Positions 47,000-55,915 of a stretch of DNA of 64,000 bases are shown here, piece by piece. The notes below the pieces were generated by a model that saw nothing but the letters and a program-made list of their open reading frames with translations, searched no databases and was not told the DNA's origin. The position numbers and the translations under genes were made by a program. Each line of letters begins with the position of its first letter. Position 1 is the first letter of the stretch. Source of the stretch: Mesorhizobium loti (GTDB lineage Bacteria; Pseudomonadota; Alphaproteobacteria; Rhizobiales; Rhizobiaceae); assembly GCA_014189435.1 (NCBI GenBank), contig CP050293.1, positions 3,601,001-3,665,000 of the forward strand. Direction: 5' to 3'.

Positions 47000-47728
47000 T
47001 CACTGAGTTCCCGGAGCGACCGACGGTGCAGCGGACAGCGCGGCCAAAACGGCCGATCCGCCCTGCAGCACATTCAGATCGACATCGCCATTGATGCCGT
47101 CGACGCGACCCCTGTTGTGGTATTGCCAGTAGACCCAGTCGTCGCGGTCCGGCTCCAGAAGCAATGAGCGAAGCCAGAGCGGACGGGCAGCGATGCGCCC
47201 GGCATAGGTCTGCGCTGCCTCATCGGTCAGATAGACAATCGCAGGCTTGCCGAACGCTGCCTCGACAGGGGCGAGGAACGCCGCCAGTTCGGCGCTCAGT
47301 TGCTCGGGCGTCGGCCGTTGCGGGCAGTTGCCGCCGAATTCGATGTCGACGACCGGCGGCAGCAGCGGCCGGTCGTGCGGCACCACCGAGATGAAATTCT
47401 TCGCCTGGTCGGCGCCAGGCCGGCAGAAGGTGAAGAAATGATAGGCGCCGACGGCAAGACCGGCGGCGCGGGCCTCTTGCAGATTCCGCACGAAGGCATC
47501 GTCGACATGATCGCCGCCTTCGGTCGCCTTGATGACGGCAAAGGCGACATCGTCGGCGGCTACGCGCCGCCAGTCGATCTGGCCCTGATGATGGGAGACG
47601 TCGATGCCCCTGACCGGATATTTATCGCGGTCTGGCGAGAATGTGCGGAAGTACAGGAAGCCGCCAGCGGCAATGAGGCCCGCAAGGACCAGACCAACCG
47701 AGCCCCAGAGGACGATCCTGTTCTTCAA
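47000..47728 (-). CDS. GH25-family lysozyme
   Basis: This 242-residue protein has an N-terminal membrane helix (about 6-28) that would anchor it in the periplasm, then a glycoside hydrolase 25 domain: GIDVSHHQGQIDW with Asp43, and VVDIEFGG with Asp128 and Glu130 as the active-site acids. It ends with WQYHNRGRVDGINGDVDLN. It would cut the glycan strands of peptidoglycan. It follows smpB and dapA on the same strand. Confidence 0.9.
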   Translation of the reverse strand: MKNRIVLWGSVGLVLAGLIAAGGFLYFRTFSPDRDKYPVRGIDVSHHQGQIDWRRVAADDVAFAVIKATEGGDHVDDAFVRNLQEARAAGLAVGAYHFFTFCRPGADQAKNFISVVPHDRPLLPPVVDIEFGGNCPQRPTPEQLSAELAAFLAPVEAAFGKPAIVYLTDEAAQTYAGRIAARPLWLRSLLLEPDRDDWVYWQYHNRGRVDGINGDVDLNVLQGGSAVLAALSAAPSVAPGTQ

Positions 47729-47782
47729 GACTATCCTCTTCGGTTTCCCGGTCCTTCGCTATGGCTCCGGGCGTTCGTCGCT

Positions 47783-47808
47783 CGAAAAGCCAAATCGTTG
47801 GCTTTTCG
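47783..47808. terminator. perfect hairpin between smpB and the GH25 gene
   Basis: CGAAAAGCCAA and TTGGCTTTTCG pair perfectly over 11 bp around an ATCG loop. The arms carry T4 at each outer end, so the structure could act in both directions. It probably ends smpB transcription. Confidence 0.65.
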
Positions 47809-47828
47809 TCCGCTTCGCGGACCGCTCC

Positions 47829-48308
47829 TCACCCACGCTCTTTTAAGAGCCGACCCTTCTCGCGCGACCAGTCGCGCTGCTTCTCGGATTCGCGCTTGTC
47901 GTGCAGTTTCTTGCCGCGGCCGACGGCAAGCAGCAGTTTGGCGCGGCCCTGGTCGTTGAAATAAATCTTCAGCGGCACCAGCGTCATGCCTTCGCGGTCG
48001 ACGCTCTGCGACAGTTTCGCCATCTCGCGCTTGTTGAGCAGCAGCTTGCGACGCCGGCGCGGCTCGTGGTTGAAGCGGTTGGCCTGCAGATATTCCGGCA
48101 GATAGGAGTTGATCAGCCAGATCTCGCCGCCTTCGACCGAGGCATAGCTGTCCTGGATGTTGGCCTGGCCCTGGCGCAGCGACTTGACCTCGGTGCCGGT
48201 CAGCACCAGACCGGCCTCGACCGTGTCGAGCACCTCGTAGGAAAACCGCGCCTTGCGGTTTTCCGAAACGGTCTTGTTGTTGGGATCGGCTTTTCTGACC
48301 TGGTTCAT
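47829..48308 (-). CDS. smpB: SsrA-binding protein SmpB
   Basis: This 159-residue protein binds tmRNA and rescues stalled ribosomes. Conserved stretches include [37 protein letters not shown] and the C-terminal basic tail starting [10 protein letters not shown]. The order dapA-smpB is common in alphaproteobacteria. tmRNA itself is not in this window. Confidence 0.95.
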   Translation of the reverse strand: MNQVRKADPNNKTVSENRKARFSYEVLDTVEAGLVLTGTEVKSLRQGQANIQDSYASVEGGEIWLINSYLPEYLQANRFNHEPRRRRKLLLNKREMAKLSQSVDREGMTLVPLKIYFNDQGRAKLLLAVGRGKKLHDKRESEKQRDWSREKGRLLKERG

Positions 48309-48333
48309 GATGCGGAGAGGTGGCGCCTCATCC

Positions 48334-49215
48334 CTAGTTTATCAAGCCGGCGTGCTTCATCGCCGCATCAATCTTTGCCGCGGTCACGTCCTCGACCGTG
48401 ACAAGCGGCGAACGCAGCACATTCTCGACCTTGCCCAGCTTCGACAGTGCGTATTTGGCGCCGGAAACGCCAGGCTCCAGGAAGATCGCCTTGTGCAGCG
48501 GCAGCAGGCGATCCTGCAGATCCAGCGCCTTGGCGCTGTCGCCGGCAAGTGTTGCTTCCTGGAATTCGGCGCACAGCCGCGGCGCGACGTTCGACGTCAC
48601 CGAAATGCAGCCGACGCCGCCATGCGCGTTGAAGCCAAGCGCCGAAGCATCCTCGCCCGAAAGCTGGATGAAATCCTTGCCGCACGTGGCGCGCTGCTCG
48701 GAAACCCGTTCGACCTTGCCGGTGGCATCCTTGACGCCGACGATGTTCTTGAAGTCGTGCGCGAGCCGGCCCATCGTCTCCGGCATCATGTCGATCACCG
48801 AGCGCGGCGGGATGTTGTAGATGATGATCGGCAGCTTGGTCGCCCTGGCGACAGCCGCAAAGTGCTCGTAGAGGCCGCGTTGTGTCGGCCTGTTGTAGTA
48901 GGGCGTGACGACCAAGGCGGCATCGGCACCGGCCTTCTCGGCATATTGCACGAGCCCGACGGCTTCCTCGGTGTTGTTGGAACCGGCGCCGGCAACGACC
49001 GGAACACGTCCCTTGGCAACCTCGATGCACACCTTGACGACCTGGCGGTGCTCGTCATGCGACAGCGTCGGCGACTCGCCGGTGGTGCCCACGGGAACCA
49101 AGCCTGTCGTGCCCTCCGCGAGTTGCCATTCGACGAAGGCGCGAAAGGCTTTCTCGTCGAAACGCCCGCTCTTTTCGAACGGTGTCACGAGCGCAGTAAG
49201 CGAGCCTCTCAGCAT
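48334..49215 (-). CDS. dapA: 4-hydroxy-tetrahydrodipicolinate synthase
   Basis: This 293-residue enzyme condenses pyruvate with aspartate semialdehyde, the first committed step to lysine and diaminopimelate. The Schiff-base Lys162 (VGVKDATG), Tyr133 (IIYNIPPRS), Arg138 and the GTTGESPTL loop at 43-51 are in register with E. coli DapA. ATG at 49215 follows a consensus ribosome site (aaggag); a TTG three codons upstream is less likely. Confidence 0.95.
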   Translation of the reverse strand: MLRGSLTALVTPFEKSGRFDEKAFRAFVEWQLAEGTTGLVPVGTTGESPTLSHDEHRQVVKVCIEVAKGRVPVVAGAGSNNTEEAVGLVQYAEKAGADAALVVTPYYNRPTQRGLYEHFAAVARATKLPIIIYNIPPRSVIDMMPETMGRLAHDFKNIVGVKDATGKVERVSEQRATCGKDFIQLSGEDASALGFNAHGGVGCISVTSNVAPRLCAEFQEATLAGDSAKALDLQDRLLPLHKAIFLEPGVSGAKYALSKLGKVENVLRSPLVTVEDVTAAKIDAAMKHAGLIN

Positions 49216-49462
49216 ATCGTCCAACTCCTTGGCACTTCTGGTATTTTGTGTCGGTGTTTGTGGTCGCGCCTTCTAACCGAAAGCGAAGCGGCGCACCATA
49301 GTCTCGACATGGTTGCGCGGCAAGCATTGCCATGGTGCCAGCAAGCGCAATTCGAACGGCCTCGCTAACTCTTTGTTTACGGGCTCTTCACGACCTAAGT
49401 TTAGGCTTCGAGGCATCTTCGCCTGCTGGTAGAATGCCGGGACAAGGAAAGACGTAAGGATC

Positions 49463-51508
49463 ATGCCGCGCCGTCGGCCTCACCTTTTCGCGCTGCTTGG
49501 CGCCACGCTCACGCTGATGCCGGGCATGGCGACGGGCGGCGGCGTCGATGTGCAGGTCACTTCGGCCATCCCGATGCCGGGCTCGGCCATGCCCAACCTG
49601 CAGGACAAGGCGCAACAGGCGCCCTCGCAGAGCGTCGCTCTCTTGAAGAGCGGGCTGGATGCGCTGGCGGCCGGCGATAGTCCCGGCGCCCGTAGCGTGC
49701 GCGATGGCCTTCCCGGCCACTCGCTCGACCAGCACATCCTTGCCTGGGCGATCGCGCTTTATGGCGGCGACAAGGTTCCGAGCGGCGATATCGCCGCCGC
49801 GGCGAAGATGCTGCCCAACTGGCCGGGCACCGTCGCCCTGCGCAAGAACAGCGAGCGCGCGCTCTATCGAGAGAACCCTGCCCCCGACATCGTCATTGCG
49901 GCGTTCGACGGCAGCCAGCCGCAGACATTCGAAGGCGTGATGGTTCTTGCCCGCGCCTATGTGGCGTCCGGCAACGTCAAGGCGGCTCGCTCGGTGCTGT
50001 CCCCATTCTGGCGCACCGCTATCCTGGAGGCCAAGGACGAGACGGCGCTGATCAAGGAATTCGGCGGCCTGATCCCGGCTGCCGACCACCGTTTTCGCAT
50101 GGAGCGCATGTTCTATGCCGACCGCGCGAATTCCGCGCTGCGCGTCGCTGGCCTTGCCGGTGCCCAGCAGCTCGCCGATGCCTGGGCGGCGGCCGACAAA
50201 GGCGACAAGAACGCACCGAAACTGCTGAAGGCCGTGCCGGCGACGCAGCGTTCTGCCGGCTATTTCTTCGCGCAGGCCGAATATCTGCGCAAGCAAGAGG
50301 ATTTTGCCGGCGCCGCGGCCATTGTGATGCAGGCACCGGCCGATCGCGACGCTCTGGTCGATCCGGATGCCTGGTGGGTCGAGCGCCGGGTGTTGTCGCG
50401 CGAATTGGTCGACGAGGGCGACATGAAGACGGCCTACCGGATCGTCGCCACGCACGCCGCCGAAAGTGCCACCAATGCGGCGGATGCTGAATTCCACGCC
50501 GGTTGGTACGCGCTGCGTGGCCTGAACGATCCCAGGCTTGCCGCAACGCATTTCGCACGCATCGCGGACCTGGCCCAAGGGCCGATGACGCTGTCGCGTG
50601 CCTATTACTGGCTCGGCCGTGCGGCGGAAGTCGGCGGTCCAGGCAATGCCAAGGACTATTTTGCACGCGCCGCAGCCTACGGCACGACATTTTACGGCCA
50701 GCTTGCCGCCGAACGCGTCGGCCGGCAGGCGCTGAACATCGTCTATCCCTCTCCAAGTGCAGCCGACCGGCAGAATTTTGCCAACCGCGAGGCTGTCAGC
50801 GCCATCAAGCGGCTGCAGGAAGCGGGCTACGACCGCTATGCCGAAACGCTCTATCGCGACCTGGCCGGGCAGTTGACCAGCCCGGGGGAACTCGCGCTGC
50901 TCGCTGTCCTTGCGGAGAAGCAGGGCAACCATTTCATGGCGCTGAAAGTCGGCAAGATCGCCGGCGCGCGCGGCATCGATGTCGGCGCACTGTCGCATCC
51001 GCTCGGCGTCATTCCCGATTCGGCCAACATTTCCGGCTCGGGCAAGGCGCTGGCCTACGCCATCGCCCGCCAGGAGAGCGAATTCAACATCGGCGCCATA
51101 TCCAGCGCCGGTGCGCGCGGCCTTCTGCAGCTGATGCCGGGAACCGCCAAGCAGTTGGCGAAGAAGGCCGGATTGCAGTTTTCACAGACACGGTTGACCA
51201 CCGACGCCGGCTACAACGCGACGCTTGGTTCGGCCTTCCTCGGCGAACAGCTCGATCGCTTCAACGGCTCCTATGTGCTGACCTTTGCCGGCTACAATGC
51301 CGGCCCCAACCGGGCCAGCCAGTGGGTGGCCAGATATGGCGATCCGCGCGGCAAGGACATCGATGCCGTCGTCGACTGGATTGAGCGGATTCCCTACACG
51401 GAAACAAGAAGTTACGTTCAGCGTGTGATGGAGAATTACGAGGTCTACAAGATGCGTATTTCCGGCAAATACGATATCGTTGGAGATCTGGTGAACGGGC
51501 GGAGCTGA
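49463..51508 (+). CDS. soluble lytic murein transglycosylase (Slt-type)
   Basis: This 681-residue periplasmic protein has a short signal peptide (MPRRRPHLFALLGATLTLMP). A long alpha-superhelical region to about residue 510 precedes the catalytic SLT domain at about 525-650. The catalytic Glu is in AIARQESEFN (about 535-540), followed by GARGLLQLMPGTA and TFAGYNAGPNR. It cleaves peptidoglycan with formation of 1,6-anhydro ends. It is divergent from dapA across about 250 bp. Confidence 0.92.
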   Translation: MPRRRPHLFALLGATLTLMPGMATGGGVDVQVTSAIPMPGSAMPNLQDKAQQAPSQSVALLKSGLDALAAGDSPGARSVRDGLPGHSLDQHILAWAIALYGGDKVPSGDIAAAAKMLPNWPGTVALRKNSERALYRENPAPDIVIAAFDGSQPQTFEGVMVLARAYVASGNVKAARSVLSPFWRTAILEAKDETALIKEFGGLIPAADHRFRMERMFYADRANSALRVAGLAGAQQLADAWAAADKGDKNAPKLLKAVPATQRSAGYFFAQAEYLRKQEDFAGAAAIVMQAPADRDALVDPDAWWVERRVLSRELVDEGDMKTAYRIVATHAAESATNAADAEFHAGWYALRGLNDPRLAATHFARIADLAQGPMTLSRAYYWLGRAAEVGGPGNAKDYFARAAAYGTTFYGQLAAERVGRQALNIVYPSPSAADRQNFANREAVSAIKRLQEAGYDRYAETLYRDLAGQLTSPGELALLAVLAEKQGNHFMALKVGKIAGARGIDVGALSHPLGVIPDSANISGSGKALAYAIARQESEFNIGAISSAGARGLLQLMPGTAKQLAKKAGLQFSQTRLTTDAGYNATLGSAFLGEQLDRFNGSYVLTFAGYNAGPNRASQWVARYGDPRGKDIDAVVDWIERIPYTETRSYVQRVMENYEVYKMRISGKYDIVGDLVNGRS

Positions 51509-51536
51509 GGGGATAAGGACAGGCAAACCAAAGGCT

Positions 51537-51706
51537 GGCGCTCTACGGCGCCCCCCTCTGTCCTGCCGGACATCTCCCCCTCAAGGGGGGAGATCAGTGG
51601 CTTCATTGGCGGCGCGATTTCTTTGACGCTGACGATTGGCGAAAGCCGAGGTGACATCCAATCTCCCTCCTTGAGGGGGAGATGTCCGGCAGGACAGAGG
51701 GGGGGC
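51537..51706. repeat. RIME-like mosaic palindrome, copy C (two arms)
   Basis: GGCGCTCTACGGCG precedes CCCCCCTCTGTCCTGCCGG at 51551-51569 and a CTCCCCCTcaAGGGGG hairpin. The inverted second arm ends near 51706. The inner segment (ggcgaaagccgag, ccaatctccc) matches copy A. It fills most of the 297-bp gap between the transglycosylase and the hydrolase genes. Confidence 0.9.
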
Positions 51707-51805
51707 GCTGTCCCTCCAACGTCTCCAAGGCGGTATCCTTCTATTTGACCATCCTTACCCTCGCCTGTAGCAGTCAGGGATGATCTGATCAGGGGGCCCT
51801 TTCAA

Positions 51806-52705
51806 ATGTCAAACAACCAGGGCTTTTCCGACTTCTTCTACACCGCACCGGATGGGCTTGACCTCCATGCGCGCGTCTACGGCGAAGCAAATTCCGCACC
51901 CTGGCCGGTTGTCTGCCTGCCAGGCTTGACCCGCAATGCCAAGGATTTTCACGAGCTGGCGCTCTATCTGTCGACGCATGCGGCAAGTCCGCGAAAGGTC
52001 ATTGCCTTCGACTATCGCGGGCGCGGGCAGTCGGCGTATGATCCCGAGGTCAAAAACTACAAAGTCGGCATGGAAGCTAGCGACGTCCTTGCCGGGCTGG
52101 CGGCGCTGAACATCGAGGAAGCAGCCTTCATCGGCACCTCGCGCGGCGGGCTGATCATCCATGTGCTCGGCATGATGCGGCCGGCTGTCCTGAAAGCCAT
52201 TGTTTTCAATGACATCGGACCGGTGATCGAGGCGGCTGGGCTTGCCCATATCCAGTCTTATCTCGAGCGCGACCCGACACCAAAGACCCACGCACAGGCA
52301 ACTGCCGCCCAGCGCGGCGTGCATGGCAAGGACTTCTCCGCACTTGCCGGGGCGGATTGGGACCGGATGGTATGGGCTCTCAATCGTGAAACAGACGCTG
52401 GCCTGGTGCCGGATTTCGACCCGAAGCTGGTCGATACCGTCGCCAGTCTGGATCTGACGCAGCCGCTGCCTGATCTATGGCCCCAATTCGAGGCATTGGC
52501 GGCTATTCCCTTGCTCGCCATTCGCGGCGCCAATTCGAGATTGCTGTCTGTAGACACGCTGAAACAGATGCGAGAGCACCATTCCATGATGGAAGCGATC
52601 ACCGTCGCGGGTCAGGGCCACGCGCCATTCCTCGAGACCGGCAGTCTGCCCAACGACATTGCAGCTTTTCTTGATCGGGCCGAGCGGCAGAATAGCCATA
52701 AGTAA
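51806..52705 (+). CDS. alpha/beta hydrolase
   Basis: This 299-residue esterase-like protein has the nucleophile elbow GTSRGG with Ser112 and FDYRGRGQSAYDP at 68-80, both typical of the fold. The catalytic His lies in GQGHAPFLE near the end. The substrate is unknown. A near-perfect hairpin (52708-52731) follows the stop codon. Confidence 0.88.
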   Translation: MSNNQGFSDFFYTAPDGLDLHARVYGEANSAPWPVVCLPGLTRNAKDFHELALYLSTHAASPRKVIAFDYRGRGQSAYDPEVKNYKVGMEASDVLAGLAALNIEEAAFIGTSRGGLIIHVLGMMRPAVLKAIVFNDIGPVIEAAGLAHIQSYLERDPTPKTHAQATAAQRGVHGKDFSALAGADWDRMVWALNRETDAGLVPDFDPKLVDTVASLDLTQPLPDLWPQFEALAAIPLLAIRGANSRLLSVDTLKQMREHHSMMEAITVAGQGHAPFLETGSLPNDIAAFLDRAERQNSHK

Positions 52706-52707
52706 CC

Positions 52708-52731
52708 CCCAAGACCAAACAAGGTCCTGGG
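52708..52731 (+). terminator. hairpin after the alpha/beta hydrolase gene
   Basis: CCCAAGACC and GGTCCTGGG form 9-bp arms with one mismatch around aaacaa, directly after the stop codon. No T tract follows; a weak terminator. Confidence 0.45.
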
Positions 52732-52764
52732 ATGGTTACAATAGTATAGGCTGAGCTCGCCGGC

Positions 52765-53964
52765 CTACTTGGCTTTTGAACTTTTCCGAGGCGCTTTCGG
52801 CGATTCCTTTGCCGTGGTCGTTTCGCCCCTCTGTTTCCGCTCTGCCGTCGGCGACGAAGGCGTCGTCACGGGTGAAGAAAACATGGAGCCTTCCGCGCAG
52901 TTGCCAGTCGGCTGAGTCGATCGAGGCGTTTCCAGCACGATGACACAGCCGTCGAGATCGTTCGTGGCCAGATGCGCGTAGCGCATGGTCATCGACAGTG
53001 TCTGGTGGCCGAGCCACATCTGCACGCGACGGATGTCGATGCCGCCCTGGACAAGTCGCGAGGCGCAGGTGTGGCGCAGTATGTGCGGCACCACCTGGTC
53101 GTCGGCGCCAAGGCCGACTTCGGCCTTTGCGTCGTTCCAGATGGCACGGAACTGTGCCTGGCTGAGCTTGGTGAACGGGCCCTTTGGCCGGCGGCCTTCG
53201 GCGGGTGGCAGCTTGATGACTTCCTTGACCCGCTCGGTCATCGGAATGGTGCGGCTGCGGCCGGATTTGGTGATCCAGAAACTGACGCGATGCTCCTGGA
53301 TGTCATTCCAGATCAGCCCAAGCGCCTCGCCGAGACGGCATCCGCTGTCGACCAGGAAGACGGAAAGCCTGTAGGCGTCCTCGCTGCGGCTCTTGATGGC
53401 AGCGAACAGCCTGGCCTCTTCGTCCCTCTCGAGGAAACGAATCCGTCCCGCCCGCTCCTTCTGGCGGCGGAACTCAGGCAGGCTGTGGATATCCCCCATC
53501 TTGTGAGCCTTGCGTAGCAGTTTGCTAAGGGCAGCCATCTTTCGATTGATGGTTGCGTTGCTGTTGCCGCGCTGGCGCAAGGTGCCGATAAGGTTGTCCA
53601 GGGTACTCTGGTCAAAGGCGCTGAATCGCTCCCCAAGGAGAAGCTCATCTATCTCGCCGATGAAAGAGCTGACATTGTATTTATGCCGCCCATCATCCCA
53701 CAATATGTCCCGGTATGCTAAAAAAAGCTCTCCGACCCTGTGCGACTTTACTTCTCTGATCTTGTTGTAACTGTATCGTATCGTCGAATTTTGAGAAGAA
53801 AACATCGAAAAATGATCAGAGGGCTCGCCCTCTTGAATCGCTTCGTTCGTCATCATTTGCCACACCCCCGAGTGGGATAGATCAGCCCTATCCGCTTGGG
53901 AGCGTCCTTTCAAGAGATTTGAATCACGCGATTGTGATTTCATCCGCCCATCAGCGGATCCCAC
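52765..53964 (-). CDS. solitary tyrosine site-specific recombinase
   Basis: This 399-residue integrase has all catalytic residues: Arg210 (GCRLGEA), Lys233 (TKSGRSRTIP), His294 and Arg297 (HILRH), His320 (LGHQTLSM) and Tyr329 (MRYAH). An N-terminal core-binding domain lies at about 62-180. Two odd ends are present: about 60 N-terminal residues before the core, and a low-complexity Ser/Thr/Lys tail at 345-399 (KESPKAPRKSSKAK). The true start may be nearer 53856. No other phage or island gene is adjacent. The inverted porin pair and the tRNA-Ser lie beside it. Confidence 0.9.
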   Translation of the reverse strand: MGSADGRMKSQSRDSNLLKGRSQADRADLSHSGVWQMMTNEAIQEGEPSDHFSMFSSQNSTIRYSYNKIREVKSHRVGELFLAYRDILWDDGRHKYNVSSFIGEIDELLLGERFSAFDQSTLDNLIGTLRQRGNSNATINRKMAALSKLLRKAHKMGDIHSLPEFRRQKERAGRIRFLERDEEARLFAAIKSRSEDAYRLSVFLVDSGCRLGEALGLIWNDIQEHRVSFWITKSGRSRTIPMTERVKEVIKLPPAEGRRPKGPFTKLSQAQFRAIWNDAKAEVGLGADDQVVPHILRHTCASRLVQGGIDIRRVQMWLGHQTLSMTMRYAHLATNDLDGCVIVLETPRSTQPTGNCAEGSMFSSPVTTPSSPTAERKQRGETTTAKESPKAPRKSSKAK

Positions 53965-54035
53965 GAAATCACCTGCGGATCCTATTCAGCTACCGTTACC
54001 CCCATCCTTCTGTTTGCGTTGACCCAGTCACGAAA

Positions 54036-54068
54036 CAAAAACAGCCCGGGCGTTTGCGCGCCCGGGCT
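54036..54068 (-). terminator. intrinsic terminator of porin 2
   Basis: On the minus strand a perfect 10-bp stem (arms 54059-54068 and 54043-54052) with a 6-base loop is followed by a T-rich run (GTTTTTGTTT). It lies 27 bp after the porin stop codon. Confidence 0.9.
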
Positions 54069-54094
54069 GGATTTCACCTGTAAGGAACCAGCCC

Positions 54095-55225
54095 TTAGAA
54101 CGTGCGCTGGAAGCGGAGGATACCACCGACGCCGTCATCGCTGGCATGCCAGTCGCTGTCGCCCTTGTTGAAGTAATCGACTTCGCCCGTGATCGTGAGG
54201 CCGGGAACGATGTCGTAGGCAACGTTCGCGGCCAGGCCGAAGGTCTTGCCTTCGTCATACGAAGCCTGGACGTTGAACGAGGTCTTCTCGTTGAACTTGT
54301 AGGTGCCACCGCCCCAGATCGCCCAGTTGCCGTCCCACAGCTTGTAGAAGTCGTGGTCCGCCTGAGCACCAAGGATAGTGGTGTTGTCGTTCGAGCCGTA
54401 ACCGCCGATGATGAACAGCGACAGTTCGTTGGTGGCGTTCACGTCCAAACGGACCTTGCCGGACCACTCTTCGTAGTTGCTGTCATAAGCAAGCACGCCG
54501 GTGATCGCGCCCCAGCCCTGCGTGTACTTCACGCCGCCGGTGACATGCGGAACATAGCTGTCGATCGTGTTGTCGCCGTAGCCTTCTTCGAGCGAGACGA
54601 CGGCCGAGAAGCCGTTGCCAGCATCGAAGTAGTACTGGACGACGTTGGTGTCGAACGAGCCGTAGGGAACGAGCGTATCGTCGATGACGTTGCCGGCGTA
54701 GCCGATGAACGTATCGAAGGCCGATTCGTCTTTACCGACGCGCAGGCCACCGAGCTGGATCCAGGCGAAGTTCAGCGAAGTCTTGCTGGTTCCGTCTGCA
54801 TTGTTATTGCCGGCCTGCCAGCCATCGCCACCAAGCGCGTAGTCGCCGCTGCTGTTGGCGAAGTTGAAGCGGGTCTCGGTGTAGGTCTTCAAGGTGCCGA
54901 GCTCGGTTTCCTGGCCGGTCCAGGTCCTCAGCGTGAAGCGTGCCTGCTTGTAGTAGGTGTCATTGCTGTCACCGGCATCCAAATGATCCGGAACGTTCTG
55001 CACGCCTTCGCGGTCACCCACGCCGATCGTATAGCGGACATAGCCGCCGATGCGCAGGCAGGTTTCGGTGCCGGGGATGTAGAAGTAGCCAGCGCCGTAG
55101 ACGTCGCAAATCTTGACGTATTCAGCGGGTTCCGGCTCGGCGACGACGACGGCGTCGGCGGCGCGCGCACCGGAAACTGCGATCAGGGCCGCAGCGGAGC
55201 CGAGGAGAAGGCTCTTAATGTTCAT
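54095..55225 (-). CDS. Omp2/RopA-type porin 2
   Basis: This 376-residue outer-membrane porin has a signal peptide identical to that of porin 3, the two-cysteine N-terminal motif (VKICDVYGAG, ETCLRIGG) and terminal phenylalanine (LRFQRTF). It is head-to-head with porin 3. From about 14 bp before the start codon the two genes are identical over roughly 190 bp except for one base, then diverge in loop-coding stretches. The start MNIKSLL at 55225 follows a GGAGG site. Its leader shares blocks with porin 1. Confidence 0.94.
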   Translation of the reverse strand: MNIKSLLLGSAAALIAVSGARAADAVVVAEPEPAEYVKICDVYGAGYFYIPGTETCLRIGGYVRYTIGVGDREGVQNVPDHLDAGDSNDTYYKQARFTLRTWTGQETELGTLKTYTETRFNFANSSGDYALGGDGWQAGNNNADGTSKTSLNFAWIQLGGLRVGKDESAFDTFIGYAGNVIDDTLVPYGSFDTNVVQYYFDAGNGFSAVVSLEEGYGDNTIDSYVPHVTGGVKYTQGWGAITGVLAYDSNYEEWSGKVRLDVNATNELSLFIIGGYGSNDNTTILGAQADHDFYKLWDGNWAIWGGGTYKFNEKTSFNVQASYDEGKTFGLAANVAYDIVPGLTITGEVDYFNKGDSDWHASDDGVGGILRFQRTF

Positions 55226-55676
55226 TTTCTGACCTCCAGTCAAAAGTTAAAAAACGGGTCTGGGTATTCTTTGCTGAAGGACAGCGTTCCCTGCCCCATC
55301 CCCACTACCGAAAAAGATGCGCACCGCGCCGCTCCTTCGAAATCGACATTACCCATGAGCCGGCGGCGTTCAACCACGATCGTACCGGCGAAAGGGCTGT
55401 TCGGCTGCTATCCCCTGGCGTTGTTGCACAAATGACACGATTTGGCCTCACTCAGAAAGCTCTCGTTAACTATCAGGCCCACCGCAACCGCTTATTTCGT
55501 GCCGAATCCGGCGATCGGCCGACGGAATCATGGCCAGGCCCCGAGTCGCCAGCCAGGGAATTGCCGCAGAACCGCCGCATCCATGGAAAGCCGCGGTTCG
55601 GCGCCCTCATATTTTTCCACATAATGACGCGGGCTTGTTGATTGTGCCGGCGCTTTTCTTTATCCAGCGGCGCAAC
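55226..55676. promoter_or_regulatory. 451-bp leader and promoter region of porin 2
   Basis: No gene was seen here. Two blocks match the porin 1 leader at the same distance from the start: 55300-55327 (cccactaccgaaaaagatg ... cgcaccgc) and TGTTGCACAAATGACAC at 55422-55438. This suggests a shared promoter or regulator and a long 5' UTR. The remainder, up to the tRNA, is unremarkable. Confidence 0.6.
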
Positions 55677-55767
55677 GGAGAGGTGGCCGAGTGGTCGAAG
55701 GCGCTCCCCTGCTAAGGGAGTAGAGGTCAAAAGCTTCTCGTGGGTTCGAATCCCATCCTCTCCGCCA
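55677..55767 (+). tRNA. tRNA-Ser (anticodon GCU)
   Basis: This 91-nt tRNA has a 7-bp acceptor stem (GGAGAGG with CCTCTCC), discriminator G and encoded CCA at 55765-55767. The anticodon stem CTCCC/GGGAG surrounds the loop CTGCTAA with anticodon GCT at 55711-55713. A long variable arm (tagaggtcaaaagcttctcg) is typical of serine tRNAs, and the T-arm GGTTCGAATCC is canonical. It lies between the two inverted porin genes. Confidence 0.97.
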
Positions 55768-55915
55768 CTCTTGCCTGCCCGTTGGCGGCATCTCAAAAAT
55801 TATCCCATTAGAACAGACAGATAGCTGGACATCTCGCTATCGGCGCCGCGCGTTTCGGCGCCCAAATACGCCGAAATCAACGCTGTTTCGTTCGATTCTG
55901 ACTGGAGGTCAGAAA

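Noticed and set aside
55677..55767. tRNA-Ser as the attachment site of an integrated island
   Set aside because: No second copy of the tRNA 3' end was found in the window, and the integrase is separated from it by a full porin gene.
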